Source: Branchiostoma floridae
Taxonomy: Eukaryota; Chordata; Leptocardii; Amphioxiformes; Branchiostomatidae
Reading direction: 5' to 3'
Length of the DNA stretch: 64,000 nt
NCBI RefSeq assembly: GCF_000003815.2
Contig: NC_049981.1
Span: 27,554,945 to 27,618,944, forward strand
The position numbers and the translations under genes were made by a program. Below, piece by piece: positions 1 to 12,900 of this stretch (positions are counted from its first letter, which is position 1; every line of letters starts with the position of its first letter). The notes under the pieces are model-generated. The model was not told the origin of the DNA. It made no database searches and saw only the letters and a list, made by a program, of their open reading frames with translations.

Positions 1-407
1 ACTTGTCATTTTTCTCCCTTTGCCTCATGGGTGAGCTGTGAAAAACAGACAAGGATCTCAACCCAAATCCTCCCAAGCTGCTGTCAGCTTGTTGAATCCA
101 TGGAGATCAGGTTAACTGGTTCTAAGCCCGGCCACATGCCACCCATCACTAAGCCCCTTGTTCCCACATCCACACAGAGCACGGTCCTACCCAAACACTG
201 CCTCATCAACAATGCCAACCCATTTGCCTTGCTGTACGTGATGGGGAAATGTTTATACCCTCTTTAAACAGACTTCCACTGAGCCTGTAAGGGGAGAGGA
301 TCCAATGTTTTCTGTTTACACAACAGCTTTGTGTGTTCTCTTCAGACTATCGCAGACTGACAGTTTGCAGAGATGTGCTCTTAATGCTCCCTTTAGTAGT
401 GATATTG

Positions 408-624
408 TACTCTCCAAGCAGAGGTTAGGCTCCGGTTGTTTTTTAACGTTTTTTTAGTCGTTTTTATCAGGCTTTCTATTTTTTTATTATATCTTGCTGT
501 GTCAAAACCTAACAGTAATATTAGGCCGGACACAACCAAAAAAAAAGACAAAATAGAAAGCCCGATAAAAACGACTAAAAAAACGTTTAAAAACAGCCGA
601 AGCCTAACCTCTGCTTGGGGAGTA
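408..624. mobile_element. Foldback MITE with 9-bp target duplication
   Basis: The element is an almost complete palindrome of about 217 bp. The left end reads TACTCTCCAAGCAGAGG and the right end, reverse-complemented, reads TACTCCCCAAGCAGAGG. The arms continue inward over about 100 bp, through the AGTCGTTTTTATC / GATAAAAACGACT block, to a small loop near position 516. The 9-bp direct repeat GTGATATTG sits on both sides (399-407 and 625-633), which indicates transposition. A 9-bp duplication fits Mutator-like elements, though superfamily assignment is inference. No coding capacity is seen. Confidence 0.85.
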
Positions 625-1290
625 GTGATATTGCCCTACCACAAAAATACACACAGTCCCTTTGTTGTAAGATTTTAACATAAACAATAGCAGATGTAAT
701 AAAAATCATTTTTAAGGTCTGCCATCAACAATGTGATGTTCACTTGTACAAGAAAGGGAAATAATTTGCAATCTGGCTTATTGATATTGATGTTAAAAGG
801 AAAAGTGTGTCATTAATAACTGGTGACATAAAATTGAAAAAGTTGTCCTAAAAACTATCAGACTTTGTCATAGAATTGAATAACACAACCTAGCAGTTTC
901 AAATTTTTATTTCCAAGCGACAAGTCATCTGATTCTGAATCTTTTTCAACAGCCTCTTGCATACATTCACTTTCAAAGTCTGTGACTCTCCCTTTCACAC
1001 CAGATATAACTTTAAGAATTGAACACATAATATTCTGGGACCCGCCCAGCCAAGAGCCATAAACACACAAAAATATGTCTTGCCAAAAGAAAAAAACACA
1101 GCAAAACGATACATGAAAGACTACCCTGGCTGTTCCGCAGGGGTGCAATGCCACATTCCATGATAAAACGGTTCAAAGAAAGAGTACAAATTCCCTCCTC
1201 CCATTTCAATCTACCTCACAATCACAGCGACAGAATGACATCAATCATGTTCTTCCACTGTATTTGTTGAGCACCAGAAAGTCGTCAACG

Positions 1291-1797
1291 TTAGATATCT
1301 GAGACTGTAGCATATTTTTGTAGCATTTTTTTCATCTGAAAATCTATCACATCACGTTGGGCAAAGCTTGGAAACATCAGCCGATCTGCAAAATCATGTG
1401 ATGATCTAAGAGACACTGGGGGTATTGCTATTAACGCGAAAATGTCATTTATAGCNNNNNNNNNNNNNNNNNNNNNNNNNNNNNNNNNNNNNNNNNNNNN
1501 NNNNNNNNNNNNNNNNNNNNNNNNNNNNNNNNNNNNNNNNNNNNNNNNNNNNNNNNNNNNNNNNNNNNNNNNNNTGGGAGCCTGCCAAGAAATTAAATGG
1601 ATACAAAAGCCATGGACCATTGTGGCATGTAATGTATGGTGAGCTAGACTAGGTGGGGCACCCCATGTGGAGGGGCTCATATTCATTGGAATTTTCAAGA
1701 GGGAAGTTACCGCTTTCATCAGTTTTTGTCGTGTGCTAGACAACTGTTTAAGTGTTTCAGGGAAGTGTTTCTTTTCTGATGTTTCTTTTGTGAACAT
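1291..1797 (-). pseudogene. Possible coding remnant interrupted by the gap
   Basis: An open frame runs on both sides of the 119-N gap; the frame across the gap cannot be verified. The part before the gap contains ETLKQLSSTRQKLMKAV and the part after it contains SSHDFADRLMFPSF. The composition is protein-like, with mixed charged and hydrophobic residues, but no family is recognised. It could be a fragment of a transposase or of a host exon. An open frame of this length can also occur by chance in AT-rich DNA. Confidence 0.2.
1456..1574. other. Assembly gap (119 N)
   Basis: A continuous run of undetermined bases. Any exon or repeat here is invisible. Confidence 1.
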
Positions 1798-2416
1798 ACA
1801 TGCATGTCCACATCATGTGACCAAGTTAATACTAAACCTGTTCCTTGCTATTGTAGGTAGCTATGTAAAGTGCATGTTTTGCAACATCAACTGTTAAAAA
1901 CTTTCTGGGATGAAAAAGCAAATCCCTGAAACCATTTATTATAACTTTCTGCATAATACACATTTCATAAGGGGATTATAGTTGCCACCCCTGGCTTGTA
2001 AGCTGATTATGTGTCCATATATAACTGATTTACATGTCGTTCTTGTGGATATTCGTAAGACAGAGTGCACATATTTGAGAACAGTCGGTCTGATTCTGCA
2101 TACAATTGCAAAAACGAATTCGCACACTGTTGCTAATTGAAAAAGTGGAAGATAACGCTAAAAGCCCATGAAAAGAGAGCCCTTTCTACAACATGCCATT
2201 GTTGAAAGAGCCCTCACTGACATCCCATGCTACAATAGACATTGTGGGAAGCATTGTATGTTCAACAGCAACAACTGTAACCCCTTACAATGAACTGCTG
2301 CTCTTAAATAAAAACAAATCACCTCATTTCCATTAAAAAAAATCCCTCCCCTTCACAAAGGCTTCAGGCCCAATTATCACATTTAAAAACAATTAGTGAA
2401 CACAATTCTAACTCAC

Positions 2417-2449
2417 CTCCAGTTGTATGGCTAGCAGGTCGGACCCCAT
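2417..2449 (-). CDS. Possible first coding exon of a gene leaving the left edge
   Basis: On the minus strand an ATG in good context (A at -3, G at +4) opens a short frame encoding MGSDLLAIQLE. It ends exactly at a strong GTGAGT splice donor, phase 0. The surrounding 2450-2640 is locally richer in CG than its neighbours, as expected of a promoter-proximal region. No partner exon was found in 1-2416, so the rest of the gene would lie beyond the left edge or in the gap. Eleven codons cannot identify a family, and a chance ATG-plus-donor is a realistic alternative. Confidence 0.3.
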
Positions 2450-5269
2450 TCTCCTGTGTGTGTCTCTCTCACTGCCCAGGTCTTGTCTTACACGGAAAAC
2501 CTAGTAACGGGGACAGGGAGAAAAGCAGGCACTTGAGTACGCGTGACCTCTCGAGTTCGGACGAAGTACACAGCGTGAGCCGGGCGCTGACTGAAGTGGA
2601 AAGAGTGACTAGCAGACCACGACATCTGGAGAGCTCTCTCCCTCTGTCTGTCTTCTGTTGTTTGGGGAAATCAATGTTTCAAATTTGAGATAAGCCAATC
2701 AAGAGCTTTCCTGCTTCCCGATCCCTGTTAGTAATGAAAAAGTGGTCAGCATCCAAAAAACATCATACAGCCATATCTAAAGTGTTAACTGTTTACAAAG
2801 TAATACAAACAACAAGGTACAAGACTGCAGTATAGTATCGCACTTTGACAAGAACAGAAATTTGATAGATCAGTTAAGAAATTATCATAATTATTATCAT
2901 AAATTGGGTTACACCCCCTTTTCCCTACTGTTTAATCATATTCTTACATCACTGTAATTGTACTTTGACTGTACTTACAACATTTACCTTGCATGAGAGT
3001 ATTCAAACATTTCTCTTTCAATAAAAAAATAGGTAACTGCAACAACTGGTCTGCGTCAGTTGTCATGACACCATGATAAACTACACTGACCCTTACTTTA
3101 CCACAAGTGTGTTGGCAACATCTAGCTTTTGTGTATAAGACAGGCTTAATAAATGTTGTAGCCTTGTCTTGGTTACATAAACAGGTGGAAGTGGGGTGAT
3201 AAAACATGAAGACAGTCAAGTTGTTCCCTATAAAAGCAGTCTTCAGTATTGATTTGTGCCACCTGCACACAAGACCAATCATTGATTACAAGAAAACCTC
3301 ACTTTATATTTAGCTTTAACCTGGTATTTCGCTCTTTCTATGCCAATGCTGGTGTGACAATGTTTTATCATGTTTACCATACAATTTACAACCAGGTTGA
3401 TCTATGTACATTTCTAGTCTAAACACATTTCTAGATATCTTTCAGCAACCTGACCTACCGTTCAACAAATCACTTTTCTTTCCATTACAAAGGTGACATT
3501 CCGTGAGAAAATTTCAAGAGAATTTGATAAAACAAAACATCAAAAGGGATACTAACTTTACCTTAAGTTTATCAATTCAAGACAACTGTAAAAAAAACTC
3601 TTAGTAATAATTTGTTACAACAGTTTTCTTGCCTTGCGATTCTAATACTACTAGACAAGGTATTAATATAACCTTACCTTAATTCCCCAATAGAAACCAA
3701 TGCCATCTTTCAGACCACAACAGAATCTGTACAATGTAGGTGTGTTCAGCCTAACCAAACGGGTACACCCTCTCCCAACAAACCGTTAGCTTTAATAACC
3801 CTTCAGGGGTGTCTCACACAATAGCAAACGTGGGAAAGCCCTGACGGCCATTCTACTGGCATCAGGTGACCCTTGACATGCCTGTCATCGAGGTTTGGGT
3901 GCTGTTTTCACGTGGCCAGGATGTAGAAATTAGAGGTTTCCCGTCACCAATGAATGAAATACAGGGAAAAGACTACTGCTACGGTACTACTTCCTGCTAA
4001 GAGTAAGAAACAGTCATTTCGACCTTTTTTATTTCCTGGCACTATGCTTTTGATGGACAGAAATACAGTGCGACGACTTCACTGTTCACAGAATATCTTT
4101 TATCTGACTCTGAATTAACTCTCAATAGAATTTTGGGCTTTTTCCTTTCAAGTGACAATTTCCAACCTCACTGTCAGGACATCATACAACTTTGTAGTAG
4201 TGTGCTAACATCTGTTAACCTGTGACAAGCTGATGCATCGTAGTTCAAAAGCAATTTTCGCTCTTGAAGTTGAACAAAGATGTATCAGCTTGTAGGTATC
4301 ACAATGTGAACAGATACATTTGCTAAATTTAAGCACATGTGGAGTTATAATGGAAACAGCTTTTTTTCAAAAGATATATATAGTTCAGGTAGGAATATTT
4401 CATTTGCTTAGCCAACAAAAATCCTAGTTCTTGGAACTGTCCTCTCTAAACCAGAGCGGTATGTGACTTCCTATATTTCTGTCATCGCTACGTTAACGAG
4501 AACATGCTTGTGTTTATACCACAACTTACTGGAGGAACTGTGCAGCTTACCCCATTGAACTGCCACATACTTTCAGGGCACACCCTAACAAACTGTTATT
4601 TTCTCTGTTCACTTCAAATAAGGATATTTTGATACAACATGTCTAGTTCATCTATTTTTCATAGTAGTCATAGATTTAGTCAAAACCAGCTGTAGCCTCA
4701 AATGTTTGCCTTCAGATTCCAGGTCTTGCATTATTGCAAATTAATAGGTCTAATCATGAGCCATGGTAAACTATAATGTGATGGATATGAAAATACTGAA
4801 AGCACACTGACCACACAACTAAATATTCAAAAAAAAGAAGAAATGCTTGTGTCAACCAAGTGACCAGCTCTAGTTCTAGTTCTTACTCTAGTAGTAGTAC
4901 ATACAAGTAAAGACCACCTGGCCAATATTAATCGCAACAACTTTTTGGTGATCCCATAGATAATTTTTCTCATTAACACAAGCATCAAGATTACCTGTCT
5001 ACATAGACCAGATTCTATTGGTCCCCAAAGGGGTCTTCTTGGGTAGATTTGACTATACTATATGCTTTAAAATGCCAGCACATATTTTACAATCACTCTG
5101 ATACCAGATGTACTTTTATTGATAAGAAAGCAGTTCACCTTTTAACATCACTAAACCCACACATAATAGAAAAAGTGGGATCTTTTGTCTTCCACTGTCT
5201 TCGAAAAAGGAGTCGAACCCATAACCCTGGATCTAGAGTTAGCCTTTACTAGTTTTAGATTAGAGTAGA

Positions 5270-5345
5270 CACTTGTGATATTGTATTTTACACTGTTTGA
5301 ATCTTTTATGTTACCTGCAATTAGCCTACGGGCAATAAACTTGAT
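5270..5345 (+). repeat. LINE-like 3' tail fragment
   Basis: The segment contains ATTAGCCTACGGGCAATAAA followed by a TTGAT-type repeat. This resembles the 3' ends of CR1/L2-type non-LTR retrotransposons, which finish in short tandem repeats. A tRNA-like B box (GGGTTCGACTCC, minus strand) lies just upstream at about 5212-5223. No reverse transcriptase is preserved. The identification rests on general pattern only. Confidence 0.3.
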
Positions 5346-8300
5346 TATATTGATATTTGGTGTAAGTTAAATGCACCAGCTGACATCTGAGAATGAGCCA
5401 TGAGGATTGGGATTTCTATGCTTAGAAACTCCCCAGGGATAGGATAAAACAGCAGGCAGCTACTGGAATTCAGCCTCAGCAAACAGCGTGGTTAAAGTGA
5501 TTAGTAACAGCCTGTCACTCCCCTCCAGCCAGGCCAGCACACAATGGACCACCGTCAACAGACAGGGAATAATGATTCAACTTGGAGGAATAATGAATAT
5601 GAATGGTATCCCACTGCTTCATGCATAGAGCTAGCCATGGCTTCTGCAGAATACAAGGTGATGCCCTCTTTCTGAGAAGCGGCTTGGCTGGCAAGCTATG
5701 GAGGAATGGTCCCGGGTAACACTGTGTGCTAGACTGGAAGGAAATGTTCTCTCCTGGACACTAGAAATCTGTGCATAAGCAGATAAACCCATTGCTCTTC
5801 TTTTTAAACTGTACCATATTATTTTATTCAAATCTCATAACTGATATTTGAACCGGTGCTGCCTTCTTTTGTCTTCATCCTCTGCTTCTAGTATAAATGT
5901 CCATCCACAGAGGAATCTGCAATATCTGACATCTATCAGGGCAAATGGTCACCACTGTACGGTGGTGAAGAGAACAGAGAGTCCAATTAAAAGGAACACA
6001 ATAAAATGAAATAAGAAGAATGAGTTATGGTTTGGGGTTGTCATTGTTTTTTTTTAATGTTTCTGTCTGAAATTCAACTACATGTATTGTTACAGACTGT
6101 ACACTGAAAATCATAGTTACCAACTAGTACCTTGAAAACTGTATTTTATCAAGTTAACTTAAAGTTCTTGCATTTAATAGAAATATTCTAATTTCTATGA
6201 ACTATTCAATATACATTACACCAGAGGCTTTGCACATTGGCGACTGCCTTGCAAGTGAAGATTAAACAGTTACAGTAAACATCAGTGTTTTTCTAGTGGT
6301 GACCTCAATGTGTACAAATAGTGGGATGAATGGGTAAAGTCTAACGTAATGGCTCCTGAGACAAAGACTTTAGGATTCAGCCTTGGTCCTACACCCAGAT
6401 AAAGTCATTCTTTTGTGAGGCTGAAAGAGGGGTATCCTATTTCGTTGATAAGATTGTAGATCATTGCTTTGCTTGAGGATTTTTGACAGAAGTTGATAAG
6501 GGATTTTCTGCCTCTTTGTCTATGAAAAGCTATTTATTTTTGCTTCATTCAAGCATATGAAAAAAGTTTAGAATCCCTCAATACAGCTTTGGGATTGAGG
6601 TTTTGTATTTCGTTGAAAGTTTCAAACCTCGAGTTACAGGTAGTTTTGTAATGCTATTGTTTAGGTCACATTCTACCAATGCCAATGTTGGTAGATATCA
6701 AAGTATCTATAGTATTATTAATATATTCACACAAGAAATGATTGGGACATGATTATTAAGACTTGAAATTCTGAAATTGAAATAGAAGTTGAAACACTGA
6801 AAAAGGGCAATCAAGATAACGGTAGCACTTAAATGTATACTAATATTTCTTGAAACTTTAAAATGAAGTAATGTTTATAAAGTAGTTAATCTGTACCCTT
6901 GAATGTTGAGAGGTTTCTAGCAGAATAACGTAACAGGATGTAATCACACAACAAGGTCATCCACACGTACTTAGCAATCAAGTGGTACCAGGAAGGATGA
7001 CGGACGCTTTGGTCCTTTTAACGGAAAGTTGATTGTTCAGGTGGGAAAAAAATTCACCCCATGGCCCATCTGTAAAAAAATCTGCACTTCTTGACATAAA
7101 ATTGATGATGAGTGGGACAAAAACATTTAAAACTGGAGCCCTGCCTAACACCCTGCTGGTCAACTTGACCCAACAACTTAACCCTAGTTGACCAGGGTAT
7201 TGGGTCGAATTGACCAGGGTGATGGGCCAAGTTGGTAACGGTCTGATTATTCTGATTACCACTGGAAACAGGAACCACTTTCAGCATTCATTTACTGATT
7301 AAAAATGCCTCGTTAAGTAGCAATCCTCAAAACTTATCATCATTATGTACTCTACTTAACCAACAGCGGGGCTAATCCCTGTAATAGCCTTGAATCAATC
7401 CTTTAAATTTTAATGGGATATCACCATGTGCATTATATGATGTGTGACAAAAAACAGCAACAGACCACTTTTCTGTTTCCTTGCTAATGCATGCACTAGA
7501 AAAAATTAAATTTTGTCTTTTCTGGCACTAGTTGTTGCCGTATCAATCTTTGATAGCCTGATTTAATGGCGCTTCTCAGGCCCGTCGTACATTGCCGCGC
7601 CTATCCGCGGGGAGGAGTCTACAAGCTCCGGATAGCGGAGTTTGCGTTACACAGACTAAATCTTTGAAGGCTAAATACTTTTGGAATAGTTAATATCATG
7701 CCAATTCCCTCTTTAGCATCGCCTGAAGGTAAGAGTATCAGATTTTGATAGGACTCAGTTTATCTAATCTTGGACTGTAAATTTAAATCTTTTACTGATA
7801 ACCTTGAACTATCAAACAGATTCCAATTCATATATAGTCATGCGCTTTATTATGCATGGGAAGGACCTGCAAATTTTGATGTCAAAATGTATGAACTCGT
7901 CTTTTTCAGAAATTTTTGCACCGATAATAATGACAATCCACAGCCCTAAGGCCACAGTTTCTGTTGGCTAGTGCTGCATAAATTCATAAAATAACAGATC
8001 TAAGCTTTAATTGGATTTTAGTGTCTTTGTTTACTGGACAAACATGTAGACGAAACAAACAAAGAAATTCCAAGTAGTTCAATCCGACGAGAACAACGAA
8101 ATTACGTCATCATGAGTCACCTGTCTGAGGACTCAATAATTTTCAACAACATAGAAATCACAAGAAAAACACTCATGAGGAAACATAAACAACCATAAAT
8201 CATATCAACTAACCATATTAACCACTTAACAATGAAATACACAATATCAGCATATGCAAAAATTTACCTAAAATTATGTTTCGAGAAATGTAAACATTCG

Positions 8301-9121
8301 ATCCCTCCCGAGTTGAGCACCTGTAAAAAATCTGGCCTTGGAAAACTCAGGTTAGGTTTAAAGTGTCCCGCTATGTAAGGTAACAAAGCACCTAGCGGTA
8401 CACTACCATGGAAAACCTAGCTTCCCTGAAGCTCTGGACAAGGAAAATCCTGAAACAGATAAAACCAAAGGAAAGATTGCTTACCCTTACGAGTTGCTGC
8501 TCGTTGTTAGCGGTACATGGCTGACCGTTATGCTCCTATAGGTAAACGTGACGTTTGGACCCGCTGTCTGTGTTTGTGTTCCACCGCCATTTTGGATCAA
8601 TAATTACACATGCGCACTGATGCAGAAGGCAGGGGAGATTCAGTTTCTGGGTTCACGGAAATCTGGTGGGATTACATGGACGCTATTTGGTAAAACAATT
8701 ACAGACAGCAATGTTGATGCTCATAAAACAATTACAGAAAGCCATGTTGTTGTTGCGTTGTTGTTTTTTCTTTGCGCAGTTAGCAGTCTAATCTAAGCAG
8801 TCTGCAAAATACAATTCATTTATTTTTGACAATGCAGTCTGTGAAATTGTTTAAGTCAACTTTATTTTGTGGACAATGGAGAAGTCAGCTTTCCAAAATT
8901 CCGATGCAGTAGCATTGTATCCTTTTCCCTGCCTATCTAAACTTCTTACCGCCTGTCTAGAATAGAAGTTACTCATTTACGACATCTAGCGAACAACTAC
9001 ACAACTGCGGAATGTCCGTAAATAACGAAAGGTTATTCACGTTGCATAAACAAAGATCCCTTTGCACTAATACTATAAGTCTCCGTGATCCAATTGTAAA
9101 GCAAGAAAAAATATCTAAAGT

Positions 9122-9151
9122 CTGTTTGTTTGTTTGTTTGTTTATTTATTT
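9122..9151. repeat. GTTT/ATTT microsatellite
   Basis: Five or more GTTT units are followed by ATTT units. Confidence 0.85.
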
Positions 9152-9355
9152 GCTTGTTAATTTGCTTTAATATGACTGCACATTGACATCTCGTCATAAG
9201 AAATGGAACACACCTTCCCTTTGACGTCCATATCCGAAACTGGGCCAAACTATCGACCTTTAACGTTAACCCTTAGTTAGTTTTTAGCCGATAGCAAGAC
9301 GACCTGTTGCTATTGGTAAAATCTTGTGCCTAGGCTCTGCGATCCTCTCATTGTG

Positions 9356-9450
9356 ATGTCAGGAAAACATAAGCTGAGGCGGATTAATAACGAAGCAACG
9401 GATATAATCTGTAATGCCAAGAAGAGACAGCCGGACACTGCAGCTGGCAA
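9356..9450 (+). CDS. Possible alternative first exon
   Basis: An ATG at 9356 opens 31 codons (beginning MSGKHKLRRINNEATDIICN) and stops at a consensus GTAAGT donor with two bases left over (phase 2). The peptide is basic and has no membrane segment. The phase is the same as that of the first sialyltransferase exon. It could therefore splice in frame to the exon at 11218 and replace the signal-anchor exon, or be the start of an unrelated gene. No transcript evidence is available and the call is tentative. Confidence 0.3.
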
Positions 9451-9929
9451 GTAAGTTGTATTTCCACACAGTCAAACGTTCTAATTTATCGTTCATAACG
9501 TTGCATACCATATACGAGTATAACGTTACGTAAAATGTGCAGATTGTTCTTTTGCATCGATGTAGCTATACAATATGGGAGTCTTTAGAGCATTCATTTA
9601 TATATTTCTCACACCTAAATATTGATAGCAACTACTTAAGCATCAACAGAGCCCTGGGCTGTACGTTACTATGTAGTACACCAGTGAGAGTGCATGTCTA
9701 GCGCCTCCGACATGGTCTGCGATTTCTAAGTACTTGGGTAGTGTCTTGGACAAAGATGACAACTAAAAGCAGGAAGGTACATGTTTTGTACATACAGAAA
9801 GCTACAAACCTTTTGACAACGACTTTGTTGGTAATCTTCTAGGTTTTCTACTGGAAAGGGGCACAATGGAGCTTCAGTTTGAGGCGCATTAAGAAAACCA
9901 TAGCGCCGTGACAGCGGTGTGTTCTCGAC

Positions 9930-12900
9930 ATGGCGGTCGGCTACATTATCGGCAGGTGTAGAAGATGGAGCCGTCTTCCTCGCCTGCATTGGCGCTCTAC
10001 AGTCTGGATGTACACCTGTACCGTTGTGATAGCGTTTTTCCTAAGCGTATTGAACTGTATCTTCAACCCAAACGGACTCCTGAACATCGGACGAGACACG
10101 AACCGACGAGACCATCCCTGCTGGGTCTTCTCGCTTCTCTTATCGTCTAAATGTTCTTGCAGCTGTGACGAGTCTGTCGCAAAGTTTCCTTTTGAAGTAG
10201 ATGATCTAGAAAATAATTTTGACACGATAGACACTGAAGAGCTTGAACTGAAGCAAACAAAGGTTTTCTCTGTGATAGAGAAGATATTCAGACGAACTGG
10301 AAACTCCATGGCGGCAAAAATTAGAACAATGGACGTCCACACCATCAGTGAAATCCTGTCAAGAAAGACTGAGGAAGGCTCAATGACTGAAGAACAGAGA
10401 GAACTGTTGTTCCGAGCCTTTGAGAAGTACAGTAAAATGGATATAACTCTTAAAAATAGGCATCGGGAAAGGAAGACAGGAATTCGGAAAAATAAGAGGG
10501 CTGTAGATGACACAAGTGTTGTAAAAGACACCCCGGTGTTGATGTACCAGGACGAGAGTGGAAACCAACAATCTGTTTCTTTTAGGTCTCAAATTATAAC
10601 TTTCCGACAATCTTATAACCTCACAGCAGTGAACGAACCTTTGCGAATATGGGCGCCAAACGTGATATACAGGGATTTCATCAGGTAAGTTAGAGTATAT
10701 CTTTTTGCAGTCAAATTTGGTTTTCATCCAAAGTCAGATTCCATGACAAGAACTGGTAGCCTGGGTACCATCCGGATAGTAGTTCGCTCCTACGTTCGCT
10801 TCTGCTATCCAGAGAAGCACAGAGAAGCGACTGTATATAGTGTATAAATGAATGTCAGAGCTAGAAGCGACTGTATATAGTGTATAAATGAATGTCAGAG
10901 CTAGAAGCGACTGTATATAGTATATAATAATAGCCGGAGCGAACTACTTTCCGGATGGTACCCAGGCTAAAGAACTGGTTCATTGCCAAAATCTACCGGA
11001 CGAATTAAAAACAAACATCTTGTTCATAAAACCTAACCAGAAAAAAATCTCAGTTGGTCTTTATTCTTGTTACTTTATGAAAAATGTTATGTTTGACCCC
11101 CCCCCCCCCAGCGGCTTGTTATTGTACTGCATTAAAATCCAATTTTTATTATCTTTCGATCCGAAAATGCTGCGTTCACCAAGTTGGACTAGTAGATAAT
11201 TATTGTCTCGTATACAGACAACAGTTACAGGAGTGTTGCACGGCACGTAACAACATGGTGGCCACACAGTCTAACGTCGCCCCCGGCACTACGTTTGGAT
11301 GGACCTCTCACCCGGTACCCGACTTGTCTTACACCGTCACTAAAAACTTCTACAGTGCCTTTCCAGCGGTAAGTCTTGCTGAAATATACCCGTTTACAGT
11401 ACGACATCCAGTGACATAACGTTACTAATTCATGATCATAATTGTATTAATGAATTCAAAAGATTTCTTCACTTTCAAAGCTAGACGTTGCCCGTAATGG
11501 GAGGATTACCAAATACAGTCAAACCTGTATTAGCGGCCACCTTTGCATAGCGACCACCTGGCCATAGTGGCCGCTTTTTGTCGGTCCCTTGGATTCGTAA
11601 TGATTAAGAAATAGGCTTAGCGGCCACCTGTCCAACGCGGCCACGGCCACACGATTTTAGGTCCCGTTGATACAGAAACACTGCCTATTGCAACCATACT
11701 GCAGCCTTATGTCACCCTGCACCGTGTTTGAAATTGTAGTTTGCAAGGATTTGGAGTTCCTGACAGGGTCATTTTGGCTGTAGCAGAAGGTATGCATGCC
11801 TTGAGCATTAAAGTGCAAGTCTTGATCGGTGAATTAACCGTTACTTGGTGAGAAGGATTAGTGGGAACTGTAATCATGTGTAGCTTGTTCATAGTCAATT
11901 GATCAACATTTTCTCTATAGTGGCCACCTGTCTATGGTGGCCATATTTCTCCAGTCCCTTGAGTGGCCGCTATAGACAGGTTTGACTGTAGATATGGTTG
12001 AAAGTATACATTTATTTCTTCTCTCTCTTCCGCTCTGTCTTTCATTTGTTCATGTCGTCTTGCTTCTCTCAGACTTCGCCGTTCCCTAGCGCGCCATTCC
12101 GGACATGCGCAGTTGTAGGTAACAGCGGTGTTCTGCACAGGAGCAACTGTGGGAGACAGATTGACAGCGCTGACTACGTTTTTAGGTATAAAGGGGCTAA
12201 GTCTATTCTACAGATTTTATAATAATGTCTATGATTAAGTTTGTTATGATCTTTAAAACTTCTTTGTCCCTTTAGTACGATTGTTGCGATTGTTAAGTAG
12301 TAGTTTTTTTTGCTGAAGATAGTCTTTGCTTGGTTTCAGAGACATTTGAAGTCAGGCAGTCCAGTCAGCTATTTAACTTTCCCTTTTTCAGAATAAACTG
12401 GCCTCCGACGAGGGGGAAAGAGGCACATGTGCAGGACGTTGGGTCGAAAAGAAACCTCACTACTGCCACCTTCCATCAAGTGAAAAGGTGAGTAAAGGTG
12501 TATCTTGCATTGAACAAAACTTTGTTATAGTACACATAAGGGCCATATATAAGGCGGTGGCGTTAAAACATGTTTTGTTCACATTACCCATTACAGTGTA
12601 CACTGGGGAATAGAAAGTTTTCTGACATCTGAAAATCGCCTACATTAACAATGCCGGGTCGCATTAGACGTAACGTCGATGTACTCTGACTAGATGGTTA
12701 AAAAATCGAAACAAGTAAATGGAAATGCACGTACGGATATTTAAATGATACTTGTAAACAGAACCTGTTTTATCTTTTTTTTGTCAATCTATCTTGTACA
12801 ATGCAGGTTTCAGAAACATTCGCAAAAGAAAGAGGTGCTGGAGATGCTGGAATCCCTTTACGGCTTGTTGTTCATTAGAAAACCGACAGGTGGGGTTATG

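Larger units (their letters stand above)
634..2416. other. Non-coding stretch with an assembly gap
   Basis: No supported exon was found here. A run of 119 N at 1456-1574 is an assembly gap. A minus-strand reading frame crosses the gap (1291-1797) and is listed separately. If the small exon at 2417-2449 is real, this stretch would be part of its first intron. Confidence 0.5.
2450..9355. other. Long AT-rich intergenic region
   Basis: About 6.9 kb without a supported exon. Open frames are short and none is flanked by convincing splice sites in a consistent phase. Minor items are a LINE-like 3' tail near 5270-5345 and a GTTT/ATTT microsatellite near 9122-9151. An ATG-started frame of about 37 codons at 8408 has no splice donor and no recognisable product. 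Confidence 0.5.

Noticed and set aside
858-1209. Overlapping minus-strand open frames
   Set aside because: No splice sites in a consistent phase, low-complexity composition and no recognisable motif.
9726-10531. Long minus-strand frames opposite the sialyltransferase exon 1
   Set aside because: They are antisense shadows of a well-supported coding exon.
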